Source: Clostridiales bacterium
Lineage (GTDB): Bacteria > Bacillota > Clostridia > Lachnospirales > Lachnospiraceae
Assembly (NCBI GenBank): GCA_015655075.1
Contig: JAATFT010000018.1
Span: 1 to 53,589, forward strand
Reading direction: 5' to 3'
DNA: 53,589 nt
Part shown: in pieces, positions 16,969-25,140 of the stretch
How positions within the stretch are numbered: position 1 is the first letter of the stretch
How the letters are laid out: each line of letters starts with the position of its first letter
Program-made: the position numbers and the translations under genes
Notes under the pieces: model-generated
The model's input: only the letters and a program-made list of their open reading frames with translations
What the model was told of the DNA's origin: nothing
Databases searched by the model: none

Positions 16969-17442
16969 ATGTTAAAGAAAAGAAGCGTTTCAATAAAGAA
17001 GGCTTTTGAAAAGGCTTGCAAAGAGAATGACATAATATTTAAAAAAGCGGATAAAGACTCGGAAGGGAATGAAATTACTCTGTTGGATTCCAAGGGAAGT
17101 TATTTTAAACTTGATAAAAATCTGAAAATTATCGATATTCCCGACCGGAATTCTGTTTCCCTGCAGTCGCTGGAGGGGAAAAAATCTGAAATTGCAGGAA
17201 GTACGGGGGTATCGTCTGATTTATATATCAATGAACCTTTATATCTTAAAACAGCCGATGATATTGACGTTGCTTTGGTGGCACTGGGCCCCGGAGTCAA
17301 TGAAGCTGTCCATATACATGATAAGGAAGGGACCGCTTTTCATATACCCTATTTCACCATGAAAAACAAAACAAAGAAGCTGAATACCGTTAAAAATAAT
17401 ATAAACGGACGAAGGATTCAAAATAAGAAAAAAGGGAGTTAA
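16969..17442 (+). CDS. Hypothetical protein paired with the ART-like gene
   Basis: A 157-residue protein I do not recognise. The N-terminal half is charged (KKRSVSIKKAFEKACKEND). The middle has short beta-type stretches (ALVALGPGVNEAVHIHDKEG, about residue 103), and the last 25 residues are strongly basic. No signal, membrane segment or catalytic motif is visible. It starts 16 bases after the ART-like gene behind ATTGGAGATG and is followed by a strong terminator, so the two form one transcription unit. An immunity or antitoxin role is possible but unproven. Confidence 0.6.
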   Translation: MLKKRSVSIKKAFEKACKENDIIFKKADKDSEGNEITLLDSKGSYFKLDKNLKIIDIPDRNSVSLQSLEGKKSEIAGSTGVSSDLYINEPLYLKTADDIDVALVALGPGVNEAVHIHDKEGTAFHIPYFTMKNKTKKLNTVKNNINGRRIQNKKKGS

Positions 17443-17464
17443 AGACTCTTCCGTATAAATTGAC

Positions 17465-17522
17465 AAACCGACCTGCCGGAATCTGGTGAGAAATATCACC
17501 GATTGGCAGGTCGGTTTCATTT
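17465..17522 (+). terminator. Strong terminator after the ART-like pair
   Basis: AAACCGACCTGCC pairs perfectly with GGCAGGTCGGTTT; inside is a second small stem GGTGA/TCACC; a short T-rich tail follows. Confidence 0.75.
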
Positions 17523-17630
17523 TAGAATCACAACGACAAATACCGGAGGAACCATGGCCCGCATGCCATGAGACATTTACCGGCAAGTAATCTTATGCAT
17601 AATAACACTCCAATGCATGTGATTATTGGA

Positions 17631-17678
17631 ATATACTAATGATAGGATATTGACATAAATCTATTATTAGTATATGAT
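17631..17678 (+). promoter_or_regulatory. Promoter with overlapping 15-bp inverted repeat (toxin-antitoxin operator)
   Basis: TTGACA (17650-17655), 17 bases, TATGAT (17673-17678). The arms ATATACTAATGATAG (17631-17645) and CTATTATTAGTATAT (17661-17675) match at 14 of 15 positions. They flank the -35 box, and the right arm overlaps the -10 box, so a bound dimer would block RNA polymerase. This fits autorepression by the MqsA-like antitoxin. Confidence 0.75.
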
Positions 17679-17739
17679 AATGATAGAAAAAATAAATAAT
17701 TTTATCATTTGGGTGATGATAGGTAAGGGAGAAAATAAA

Positions 17740-18159
17740 TTGTCTAATATACAGCCGGCGTTACCAATAGTAACAAAAGAAGATATCGAGAAATATTTAG
17801 AACAAGTTAGGAAATTAATTTCTAAGGGTAAGTTTAGAATAGATAGAAATAGAAAAAGACCTAAAAATATAGCCTTATTTGATAATTATGTTATTACTGA
17901 AGAAGATGCAAAGAATATATTATTAGGATTAAAGGCTGAAGATTTCTCTCACTTGTTAAAAAATGAGCATCCTGGATATGAACATGAGATATTGTATGTA
18001 TTTGGAAAAGAAGTAGATTTACTTAAAAGATATGATGAAGAAAATGAAATATTGAATTTGTATATTAAGTTTAATAAAATAGATGCACCATTTGATTTTT
18101 TAATTGTAATATCATTTCACATCGAAGATAATAATCTTAGCTATCCGTTTAAGCCATAA
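17740..18159 (+). CDS. MqsR-like toxin
   Basis: A protein of about 139 residues resembling MqsR-type mRNA interferases. The order VRKLISKGKFRI, then a hydrophobic-acidic stretch ITEEDAKNILLGLKAEDFS, then beta strands ILNLYIKF and FLIVISFHIED parallels MqsR's VKKL...NVIIGLSESDFY...VYLKI...VLIVSF. I choose TTG at 17740 because AAGGGAGAA precedes it and because an earlier in-frame start at 17674 lies inside the -10 box. Codon use is strongly A/T-rich, unlike the flanks. The partner antitoxin gene follows 41 bases later. Family assignment rests on pattern, not alignment. Confidence 0.6.
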   Translation: MSNIQPALPIVTKEDIEKYLEQVRKLISKGKFRIDRNRKRPKNIALFDNYVITEEDAKNILLGLKAEDFSHLLKNEHPGYEHEILYVFGKEVDLLKRYDEENEILNLYIKFNKIDAPFDFLIVISFHIEDNNLSYPFKP

Positions 18160-18200
18160 GCAAGGTGGTTTTACCACAATTTAGTTGAGGAGGTATCATT

Positions 18201-19244
18201 ATGACAAATATTAAAAGTAGAAATTTGGGAAAAGATTTTTGCATTGAATGTAGAAAATATGTAAATTATGAGCTGAAGGAAGTTAAGGCTCAGAAGGCTA
18301 TTAAAGGAAAAACGTATGAATATACCACAGTAAGAGCATATTGTGAGGAATGTGGAGAAGAAATATCTGTACCAGGATTGATTGATAAAGATCAGGAATT
18401 ATTTGATGCACATTATAGATTAGTTGAGGATATAATTACTAAAAGTGAGATTAACAAAATACTTGAAAAATATAATATTGGTAAAGCACCTTTATCACTT
18501 GCATTGGGCTTTGGAGAAATTACAGTAACACGATATTTGGATGGTCAGGTACCATCTAAGAAATATTCAGATATAATGAAAAGATCGTTATATGATACAA
18601 AGTTTATGAAAACCATGTTGGTTGAGAGCAAAGATAAGATAGGTGAGCTTGCTTATAATAAGGCGATGATGGCTATATCTGATAAAGAAAACAATTCTGA
18701 ATCAGCTAGTAAAATTGAAATTGTAACTCAGTATATTTTGAATAAAAATGAAGAAGTAACTCCTTTATCATTACAAAAGCAATTATATTTTGTACAGGGA
18801 TTCTACTTGGCGTTATATAAAGAAGTTTTATTTAAGGTAAATTGTGAGGCCTGGTTACATGGACCGGTATATCCGGAAGTATATCATAAATACAAAAGAT
18901 ATGGATACAATCCAATTGAAGATGATGAGCATTATATATATGATAAAAATGTGGAAAAAAAATTAAATAATGATGAAAAAGCGGTTGTTGATATGGTTAC
19001 AAAAACTTTTGGAATGTATAGCGGTAAAATATTGGAGAACATTACACACAAAGAAGAACCATGGAAAAAAGCACGACGTGGTATACAAACAATAGATTAT
19101 TCAAATGAAGTTATTTCAATCCCGTCAATTGGTGATTACTTCACGAAAGTATCAGAAAATTATAATTTGCAGAAAGAATCGGACGTATTAAGGTATATTA
19201 AGGATATGCTGTATAAAGATGAAGATATAGTATTGGATTGTTAG
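18201..19244 (+). CDS. MqsA-type antitoxin fused to a Panacea (DUF4065) domain
   Basis: A 347-residue protein with three parts. An N-terminal zinc ribbon carries CIEC (14, 17) and CEEC (48, 51). A Xre-type helix-turn-helix follows (about 85-125: GKAPLSLALGFGEITVTRYL). The C-terminal half from about 170 has the Panacea/SocA-like signature (LSLQKQLYFVQGFYLALYKE, AWLHGPVYPEVY, ILENITHKEEPWKKAR). MqsA supplies the first two parts in other systems, and Panacea is an established antitoxin domain that neutralises diverse toxins. The protein probably both binds the toxin and represses the promoter dyad at 17631. AGGAGG precedes the ATG. The A/T-rich composition suggests recent transfer. Confidence 0.8.
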   Translation: MTNIKSRNLGKDFCIECRKYVNYELKEVKAQKAIKGKTYEYTTVRAYCEECGEEISVPGLIDKDQELFDAHYRLVEDIITKSEINKILEKYNIGKAPLSLALGFGEITVTRYLDGQVPSKKYSDIMKRSLYDTKFMKTMLVESKDKIGELAYNKAMMAISDKENNSESASKIEIVTQYILNKNEEVTPLSLQKQLYFVQGFYLALYKEVLFKVNCEAWLHGPVYPEVYHKYKRYGYNPIEDDEHYIYDKNVEKKLNNDEKAVVDMVTKTFGMYSGKILENITHKEEPWKKARRGIQTIDYSNEVISIPSIGDYFTKVSENYNLQKESDVLRYIKDMLYKDEDIVLDC

Positions 19245-19253
19245 ATAAGCGAA

Positions 19254-19371
19254 AGAGGGTGTCCCAAAAGTAATTCTCATCCACTCAGTACAGTATCAGT
19301 GTTCAAATCAAATAGGGCCGCTGTATATTGTTATTGTACAAAGCTGAAATTCGACTTTTGGGACACCCTCT
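19254..19371. mobile_element. 118-bp MITE with 18-bp terminal inverted repeats
   Basis: It starts AGAGGGTGTCCCAAAAGT and ends with its exact reverse complement ACTTTTGGGACACCCTCT. It has no coding capacity. The right end reaches the stop codon of the histidine kinase gene. Termini of the GAGGGTGTCCCAAAA type occur in full-length IS elements, so it was probably mobilised in trans. Confidence 0.8.
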
Positions 19372-20741
19372 TAGCAGTTCCCGCTTACGGGCAGGCAGAG
19401 TACAACTCTACAGCCGCCTTCGGGCAGATTGTGAAATTCGGAGGTTCCCGCGTGAGCTTTTATAATCTGCCGGACGATGGTGAGGCCTAAGCCATGATTT
19501 TGCAGTCCGCCGGAACCTATGGGGTGATTCAGATTTTTCAGCATTTCCTGTGTAAATCCGGTTCCGTCATCGGAAACGGCCAGGGTGCAGTTGCCAAGAC
19601 TTTTTTCCAGTGTGACCTTGACAGCGCAGCCGTCCGGGTTATGCCGGATGCTGTTGGCAATCAGATTGGAGACCGCCCGCCTTATGAGCTCCTCATCTCC
19701 GAAGAGAAAGGCGGTTTGTGCATTTTCGCCGATTGTCACATCGATAGAATAGCCGTCGGAAAGTCCGCCGTTTAAAAAACAGGCGGCGACGCTGCGCAGG
19801 AGTGCGGGCAGTGAAATCGTATTTTTTCGGAGGGGCTGCATGTCATACTCAAGTTTTGAGGCAAGGTTTAAATCGCTTACCAGTGTTTTGATCCGTTCAC
19901 TCTGTCTGCGGATGATGCCCGCCTGTTCCCGGCGGCTTACTGTCAGATTAGGATCATCCTCAAGCTGGCTTGCGTAACCCATCACAATGGACAGCGGTGT
20001 ACGGATATCGTGGGACACACCGGCAATCCATGCTGTACGGGCGTTGTCCCTCTTATTAAGAGCTGCCTCCTGTTTTGTAAGCTGGGCGGAGGTTTTGTTA
20101 ATCCCGGCGGCAAGATCCCCGAGAAGCCCCCGGGTGGAAAGCTTTACCGGACGTTTTTCGGCCATATCCTCAATGCCCTTTGTAAGGGGCTTCAGAGAAC
20201 GGAACAGCCGCAGGCCGAACAGCAGCGACAGCAGGACGGCCGCTGCGCCGTTGAGAATTAAAACGGCCGGAATCCACACCCGGATATTATCCATTACCTT
20301 TAGGGGAACCTCCATGCCGTACTTCCACTCGCTGCTCTTAGCTTTGCCCAGCACGAAAAGACCGTCCATATGCCGCCATACATAAACCGGATAGTCGTTT
20401 AAATACCACCGGGTAAAGACAGCCACATCGGAAATGGTATATTTGAGGGGGACATCTCCGGGCAGATTTTTACTCCATATTATATTGCCGTTATCGTCCA
20501 GCAGCATCGCCCACTGAAACCGCTTTTCAATCGTATTTCGGGCGGATTCGGAAAGCTTGTAAATGCCGCCCGATTTGGTCAGACCATCTGCAAGCTGTGA
20601 GACGCTGTAATCCTTTTGTTCTATCCTGCTGTTTTGAACCGCCCACGCCGCTAATACTGCAAAATTTATAATAAGCAGAATAAGCGCTACCCCGGCGGCC
20701 GAGAGCACATAGCGGGACAGGATTTTCATTACGCTTTTCAT
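19371..20741 (-). CDS. Sensor histidine kinase of the immunity module
   Basis: A 456-residue membrane kinase: one membrane segment near 10-35, an extracytoplasmic sensor of about 125 residues, a second segment (about 160-180), a HAMP-like linker, then HisKA with the phospho-accepting histidine in VSHDIRTPLS, and HATPase_c with NLIANSIRHN, DDGTGF and NHGLGLTIV boxes. The start overlaps the response regulator's stop by four bases, so the pair is coupled. It is transcribed away from the ABC genes. The sensed signal is probably a lantibiotic or other cell-envelope peptide, by context. A MITE abuts its stop codon. Confidence 0.9.
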   Translation of the reverse strand: MKSVMKILSRYVLSAAGVALILLIINFAVLAAWAVQNSRIEQKDYSVSQLADGLTKSGGIYKLSESARNTIEKRFQWAMLLDDNGNIIWSKNLPGDVPLKYTISDVAVFTRWYLNDYPVYVWRHMDGLFVLGKAKSSEWKYGMEVPLKVMDNIRVWIPAVLILNGAAAVLLSLLFGLRLFRSLKPLTKGIEDMAEKRPVKLSTRGLLGDLAAGINKTSAQLTKQEAALNKRDNARTAWIAGVSHDIRTPLSIVMGYASQLEDDPNLTVSRREQAGIIRRQSERIKTLVSDLNLASKLEYDMQPLRKNTISLPALLRSVAACFLNGGLSDGYSIDVTIGENAQTAFLFGDEELIRRAVSNLIANSIRHNPDGCAVKVTLEKSLGNCTLAVSDDGTGFTQEMLKNLNHPIGSGGLQNHGLGLTIVRQIIKAHAGTSEFHNLPEGGCRVVLCLPVSGNC

Positions 20742-21469
20742 TTGTTTTTAACCCCCGTTAACTTGTAGCCAAGTCCCCGCACAGTGAGAAGATAATGCGG
20801 GGAAGACGGTTCCGGCTCAATCTTTTCCCGCAGACGGCGGATATGCACCATCAGGGTATTCTCATAGCCGTAGAGGTCGTCTCCCCATGCCGCGCGGCAT
20901 AAGCTGTCGCCGGTAACGATATTTCCACGGTTTTCGTATAGCTTTTCAAGCAGCGTAAATTCTTTTGCGGTGAGCGTAAGCTGCCCTTTTCCGGTTATAA
21001 CGGCGCCGCTGTTTAAGTCTATCCGGGTTTCACCCAGACAAAAGACCGGTTTAGCATTTTGCTTCAGCACCACCGGAAAATAGGCACGGTTTAACACCGC
21101 GCAAAGTCTCAGAGTCAGTTCCCGGGGCAGAAACGGTTTCGTAATATAGTCGTCCGCGCCAAGTCCAAGACCAAGCAGGCGGTCCTCATCCTCGTCACGC
21201 GCGGAAAGAAACAATACCGGAACAGCCGATATGGCGCGGAACTCGCGCATCAGTGAAAAGCCGTCACCATCCGGCAGAGAAACATCCAGAATCACGCCCT
21301 CCGGCTTCTCCAACGCAAAGATACGGCGCGCCTCTTTGCAGCCGGAAGCGGAAATAATCCGCTTAAAGCCTTCACGCCGAAGTATTTCGGTTACCATCCT
21401 AAACAGCTCCGGCTCGTCGTCTACGATAAGCAGCTTACAGTCAAAAATATCATTCATAGTTATCACCAT
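20738..21469 (-). CDS. OmpR-family response regulator
   Basis: A 243-residue regulator. The receiver domain has the acidic pair in IVDDEPE, the phosphorylated aspartate in GVILDVSLPDGDG (about residue 59), Ser/Thr in LFLSARD and lysine in DYITKPF. The C-terminal winged helix ends with LMVHIRRLREKIEP and the YKL turn. It should control the divergent ABC immunity operon at 21886. The start has ATG at 21469; the region upstream is a tandem hairpin repeat. Confidence 0.92.
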   Translation of the reverse strand: MVITMNDIFDCKLLIVDDEPELFRMVTEILRREGFKRIISASGCKEARRIFALEKPEGVILDVSLPDGDGFSLMREFRAISAVPVLFLSARDEDEDRLLGLGLGADDYITKPFLPRELTLRLCAVLNRAYFPVVLKQNAKPVFCLGETRIDLNSGAVITGKGQLTLTAKEFTLLEKLYENRGNIVTGDSLCRAAWGDDLYGYENTLMVHIRRLREKIEPEPSSPHYLLTVRGLGYKLTGVKNK

Positions 21470-21662
21470 AGTATAAACTTATCGGAAGATGCTTTTTATC
21501 TTCCGATAAAAGGCGCTGTTTTTGCGCCGTAAATCCGACTATAGGAACATGTTCTTTTGTTCCTATAGTATAAACTTATGGTCAGATGTTTTTTATCTTC
21601 CGATAAAAGGCGCTGTTTTTGCCCGTGCATCCGACTATAGGAACATGTTCTTTTGTTCCTGT
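21470..21662. repeat. Tandem duplication of a 97-bp double-hairpin unit
   Basis: Two units, 21470-21566 and 21567-21662, differ at only a few positions. Each has TCGGAAGAT...ATCTTCCGA (imperfect in unit 2), then AGGCGCTGTTTTTGCGCC (unit 1) and TAGGAACATGTTC...GTTCCTA. On the minus strand each unit ends with TTTATACTAT next to the response-regulator start, so the units could carry promoters for the two-component genes. Confidence 0.85.
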
Positions 21663-21775
21663 AATATAATCATTATGTCATGGACAAAAAGCATGTTCAT
21701 GATCTTGCTGTTCCCTCGGAATTTGCATGCAGGCTTGCAATTCCTCACTACGCTTTCATTATATCATAAATACAA
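21663..21775. repeat. Inverted copy of the 8.5-kb hairpin repeat
   Basis: Read on the minus strand it gives TATGATATAATGAAAGCG, GAGGAATTGCAAGCCTGC, then GATCATGAACATG...TCCATGACATAATG. This is the same order as at 8503-8610. It continues the hairpin array of 21470-21662. Confidence 0.7.
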
Positions 21776-21805
21776 AAAGAGTTGGGCATTTTTCAGCAAT
21801 TTTAA

Positions 21806-21855
21806 GGTAAATGTAAGCTTCAGTACAGGCTCACGTAAGGAGGCTCTGTTATGAT
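21806..21855 (+). promoter_or_regulatory. Candidate response-regulator site and -10 of the immunity operon
   Basis: GTAAG at 21813 and again at 21835 (22 bp apart, about two helical turns) lie upstream of TATGAT at 21850, with no good -35 box. This is the usual layout of an OmpR-type activated promoter. Inference only. Confidence 0.4.
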
Positions 21856-21885
21856 ATTTCCAGTTTAAAACAGGAGGATATAAAA

Positions 21886-22800
21886 ATGTCTGATATAATC
21901 ACAACATCCGGCCTTTGCAAGCAGTACGGGAAGGTTCTGCGGGTGAAGGATCTGGATCTTTCCGTGCCGGAAGGGGTCGTATACGGTTTTCTCGGACCAA
22001 ACGGTGCGGGCAAATCAACTACAATGAAAATGATATTGGGGCTTGTAAAACCCACAGCCGGTACCATTGATGTGTTCGGCAGACGGGTTAACAGCCGCAG
22101 CAGACTCGCCATTTTGAAGGAGGTTGGCTCTCTCATCGAATCCCCCAGCTATTACGGGCACCTGACCGGAGGGGAAAATCTGAAAATTATCAGCACCCTT
22201 AAGGGAGTGCCGGAAAAGGACATCGACAGGGTACTGCAAATTGTCCGCCTTGAAAATCAGAAGGGAAAAAAGGTGGGGCATTACTCAATGGGCATGAAGC
22301 AGCGCCTTGGACTTGCCTGTGCGCTGTTGGGGGATCCAAAGCTTCTGATTCTAGACGAACCGACAAACGGTCTTGACCCGTCGGGAATCCAGGAGATGCG
22401 GGAGCTTATCTGCTTATTGCCGCAGCAGTACGGTATGACGGTTATGGTTTCGAGTCATCTGCTCAGTGAAATTGACCAGCTTGCCACAAATGTGGGAATC
22501 ATCAGTAAGGGAGAGCTTGTTTTTCAGGATAGTCTGCCCACGCTTCATGAAAAGAGCGGGCGCAGTATTGCCGTGCGCACTCTGAATAACGAGGCGGCGG
22601 CCAAAGTATTTGGAGAGCAGGAAATTTCCTGCAGGATAGAAAAAGACTGCCTTCTGCTGCCGGAACTTGCCGATAAGGAGCTTGCGGGGTATATTTCCCT
22701 GCTTTTTGAAAGACATATCGGCGTTGTGCGCATAGAGGAGCGGCGTAAAAGCCTTGAGGATATATTCCTCGAATTGACCGGAACGGCGGTGAGCCTATGA
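21886..22800 (+). CDS. Lantibiotic-immunity type ABC ATPase (LanF-like)
   Basis: A 304-residue ATPase. Walker A is GPNGAGKST, the signature is YSMGMKQRLGLA, Walker B is LLILDEPTNGLDPSG and the switch histidine is in VSSHLLSEID. The C-terminal extension (about 220-304) is typical of ABC-2 drug or bacteriocin exporters (NisF/SpaF/BcrA type). ACAGGAGG precedes the ATG. Its stop overlaps the first permease start. It powers the export or expulsion of a membrane-active peptide from the envelope. Confidence 0.9.
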   Translation: MSDIITTSGLCKQYGKVLRVKDLDLSVPEGVVYGFLGPNGAGKSTTMKMILGLVKPTAGTIDVFGRRVNSRSRLAILKEVGSLIESPSYYGHLTGGENLKIISTLKGVPEKDIDRVLQIVRLENQKGKKVGHYSMGMKQRLGLACALLGDPKLLILDEPTNGLDPSGIQEMRELICLLPQQYGMTVMVSSHLLSEIDQLATNVGIISKGELVFQDSLPTLHEKSGRSIAVRTLNNEAAAKVFGEQEISCRIEKDCLLLPELADKELAGYISLLFERHIGVVRIEERRKSLEDIFLELTGTAVSL

Positions 22801-23549
22801 TGAAAGCTCTCGCAATGGAATTTTACAAAACCCGGCGAAGAAGGGTCTGGGCAATTGTTGCCGCCTTAATTTTTGTGCAGCTTTTATGGGGAATATGGGC
22901 AGCTCGGAATATGGACACTCGTGACCTGCAGCAGGGCTGGATGTTCTGCCTGTATCAGTTTCCGGCGTTAAACTCCATTATGATGCCGGTCATTGCCGCT
23001 GTGGTGGCGTCCCGGCTCAGTGATGTGGAGCACAAGGGCCAGGCACTTAAGCTCCTGGAAACGGTGGTTTCCCCGGGAAGGCTGTTCGGAGCCAAATTTC
23101 TGTGCGGAACCTTGTACATGCTCGCCGTAGTTGTTTTACAGCTTCTGGTTATTGTATTTATGGGTTATGCAAAAGGATTTGAGGGCGGCGTGCCGTTTGA
23201 CAAGCTATTATATTACCTGCTTTTTACCACTGCCGTAAACCTTACTATTCTGTTGCTGCAGCAGGTATTGTCCCTGTTATTTGTCAACCAGATGGTTTCC
23301 TTTTCCGTGGGGCTTATCGGGGGGCTTGCCGGCCTTTTTAGCATGTTCCTCCCTCAAGATCTTGGAAGATTTCTTCTCTGGGGGTATTACGGCGTTCTGA
23401 TGCTTGTTAGGATGGATTGGGACAGGGACACGCGCATCGTTGATTATTATTATGTTCCGGCTGACTGGACCGGGTTTATTATCTTAGCCGTTATGTTTTG
23501 CACAATCTATATGATTGGACGGACATTATTTGTACGAAAGGAGATGTAA
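22797..23549 (+). CDS. Lantibiotic-immunity ABC permease (LanE-like)
   Basis: A 250-residue ABC-2 type permease with six membrane segments. It begins KALAMEFYKTRRRRVW, the common start of the NisE/SpaE/MutE group, and has VVASRLSDVEHKGQALKLLE after the second segment. Its ATG overlaps the ATPase stop by four bases (ATGA). A second permease follows three bases after its stop. The pair forms the membrane channel of the immunity exporter. Confidence 0.85.
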   Translation: MMKALAMEFYKTRRRRVWAIVAALIFVQLLWGIWAARNMDTRDLQQGWMFCLYQFPALNSIMMPVIAAVVASRLSDVEHKGQALKLLETVVSPGRLFGAKFLCGTLYMLAVVVLQLLVIVFMGYAKGFEGGVPFDKLLYYLLFTTAVNLTILLLQQVLSLLFVNQMVSFSVGLIGGLAGLFSMFLPQDLGRFLLWGYYGVLMLVRMDWDRDTRIVDYYYVPADWTGFIILAVMFCTIYMIGRTLFVRKEM

Positions 23550-23552
23550 ATT

Positions 23553-24287
23553 ATGTTTTTTAGAACGCTTCGCGCCGAAGGGATGAAATTGCGGCACAGT
23601 CCGGTTTGGCTTGCCTTTTTTATTCTTCCCGTTCTGCCCGCCGTCATGGGAACCTTCAACTATCTGCAAAATATCGGTATTCTTAAGGAGCAGTGGTACG
23701 ACCTGTGGTCGCAGCATGCCCTGTTTACCAGTTATTTTTTTCTTCCATCTATCATAGGCGTTTACTGCGCCTACCTGTGCCGCCTGGAACACATAAACCA
23801 CAACTGGAATACCGTCATGACCGCGCCTGTGCCGGTTTTGCATATCTATCTCTCAAAGCTTTTTGCGGCTTCGGTTATGGTGCTTCTGACACAAATCTGG
23901 ATCGGGGTAATGTTTGTGATTTCCGGAAAGCTTATCGGGCTGCATGGTCAGGTTCCGTCTGAGCTTTTGGCCTGGCTTCTGTATGGTGGTGTCGGCGGGA
24001 TCGTTATTTGTGCTCTTCAGCTTTGCATCAGTCTTGTCATCCGCAGCTTTGCCGTGCCGGTGGGAATTGCGCTGATTGGAGGTGTCACAGGCCTGGCGGC
24101 GCTGGCCAAAGGGTATGGAGCACTGTATCCCTATTCTCTCTTAAGTGTCGGCATGCGGGCTAACCGGCCCCAGGAACCGATGCAATGCAGTATGGAACAG
24201 TTTATTCTCGTCAGCTCTTTTTATCTGATTGCCTGTATTATATTTGCCGCTGTGTGGCTGAAGAAACGGGATGTTGTGACCGGATAA
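23553..24287 (+). CDS. Lantibiotic-immunity ABC permease (LanG-like)
   Basis: A 244-residue ABC-2 type permease with six membrane segments, starting FFRTLRAEGMKLRHSPVW. CRLEHINHNWNTVMTAPVP matches the segment after the second helix in LanE/LanG permeases. It follows LanE by three bases with GAAAGGAG before the ATG. There is no lantibiotic precursor or modification gene in the window, so this is a resistance module. The whole block is more GC-rich than its flanks. Confidence 0.85.
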   Translation: MFFRTLRAEGMKLRHSPVWLAFFILPVLPAVMGTFNYLQNIGILKEQWYDLWSQHALFTSYFFLPSIIGVYCAYLCRLEHINHNWNTVMTAPVPVLHIYLSKLFAASVMVLLTQIWIGVMFVISGKLIGLHGQVPSELLAWLLYGGVGGIVICALQLCISLVIRSFAVPVGIALIGGVTGLAALAKGYGALYPYSLLSVGMRANRPQEPMQCSMEQFILVSSFYLIACIIFAAVWLKKRDVVTG

Positions 24288-24314
24288 GGAAACGGTAATA
24301 TCCGGTTTCCTTTC

Positions 24315-24480
24315 CTAGTATAGCATTGCATAAGTTTCGATGAAATTCAGTGCCTGATATTTGCGATGGGGCAAGGCGGAGGAATGAGGCGTAGCGGTGG
24401 CTACGCTGATTGACGACAACGCGGCACCGGCGTAAATAGCGGGTGCTGAATTCACTGAAATCTATGCAATGCTGTACTAG
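24315..24480. repeat. CTAG-bounded 166-bp palindrome, copy D
   Basis: It starts CTAGTATAGCATTGCATAAG and ends CTATGCAATGCTGTACTAG, with a central GGCGTAGCGGTGGCTACG. The outer arms differ from copies A-C but match copy E (inverted). The core is the same as in A-C. Confidence 0.85.
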
Positions 24481-24604
24481 CTTTTGGAAAGAATGATTTG
24501 TTCCTATAAAAATGTATATATATTAAATTGAAAGATAATTTGCTATATTTTATAATATTGAATTTGTTATTTGCCAATTTATTTAAAATTAATAAAAAAT
24601 AACC

Positions 24605-24664
24605 TTGACAAATAAAACCAGATAAACTATAATAACACTAGCACTCAATAATATTGAGTGCTAA
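24605..24664 (+). promoter_or_regulatory. Consensus promoter with CIRCE operator
   Basis: TTGACA, 17 bases, TATAAT at 24605-24633, followed by CTAGCACTC-N9-GAGTGCTAA at 24638-24664. The latter is the CIRCE inverted repeat (consensus TTAGCACTC-N9-GAGTGCTAA) bound by HrcA at the transcription start. No groESL or dnaK genes follow; the first downstream genes are the glycan genes at 25141 onward. Confidence 0.92.
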
Positions 24665-25140
24665 TGAAACGATTTAGCAAAGGTAAAGAAAGTGATCATC
24701 TATCTTCCTTAAGCGAACAATCATCAAGCTTACTTGTATGTTTGTTTATTTAAAATTTGCTTGAATGATTGTGAACGTGTCTGCGAACGAAATCGTGCAG
24801 CGTGTTTTTTACGGTTTAATATTCTTTTTTAAAAACTCTTCCGTAAGTATTGGCAAAGCAGTAGGGAGGAAAAATGGCGTGGTTTTTCTTCTCCTACCAT
24901 GATATTTGCTGTTTACATATAATTTGAGTTTTATTTTTTTTAATTAAAAAGAGTTTGTAAATTGCTTTTTAAAGGAATATTTAACGTTTATTGCAAAAGG
25001 GAAATAAGGACCTGATTGTAAAAGAGAAGCAAAGATATGTTAAAAAATGTGATATTTCCTGGTAAAGGCATGATGAAAGGAGTGATAAAAAAGATAAGTA
25101 AGCAGGTTAACAATAAGTTAACATACAAGGAGGGATATTC
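24665..25140 (+). other. Long leader downstream of CIRCE
   Basis: About 475 bases without a convincing gene. An ATG at 24664 opens a 29-codon frame with no ribosome site. A ribosome-site-like AGGGAGGAAAA before ATG at 24873 opens only a 17-codon frame, and that ribosome site lies inside a hairpin (GTAGGGAGGAAAAA...TTTTTCTTCTCCTAC). It may be a structured heat-shock leader or the eroded remains of a lost first gene. Confidence 0.5.

Noticed and set aside
19254..19371. Truncated transposase gene in the MITE
   Set aside because: The 118-bp element has no coding frame resembling a transposase; only the inverted ends are informative.
21470..21662. CRISPR array
   Set aside because: There are only two near-identical 97-bp units made of hairpins, without variable spacers or cas genes.
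24664..24753. 29-codon frame right after CIRCE as a small heat-shock protein
   Set aside because: It has no ribosome binding site, starts inside the operator and shows no conserved pattern.
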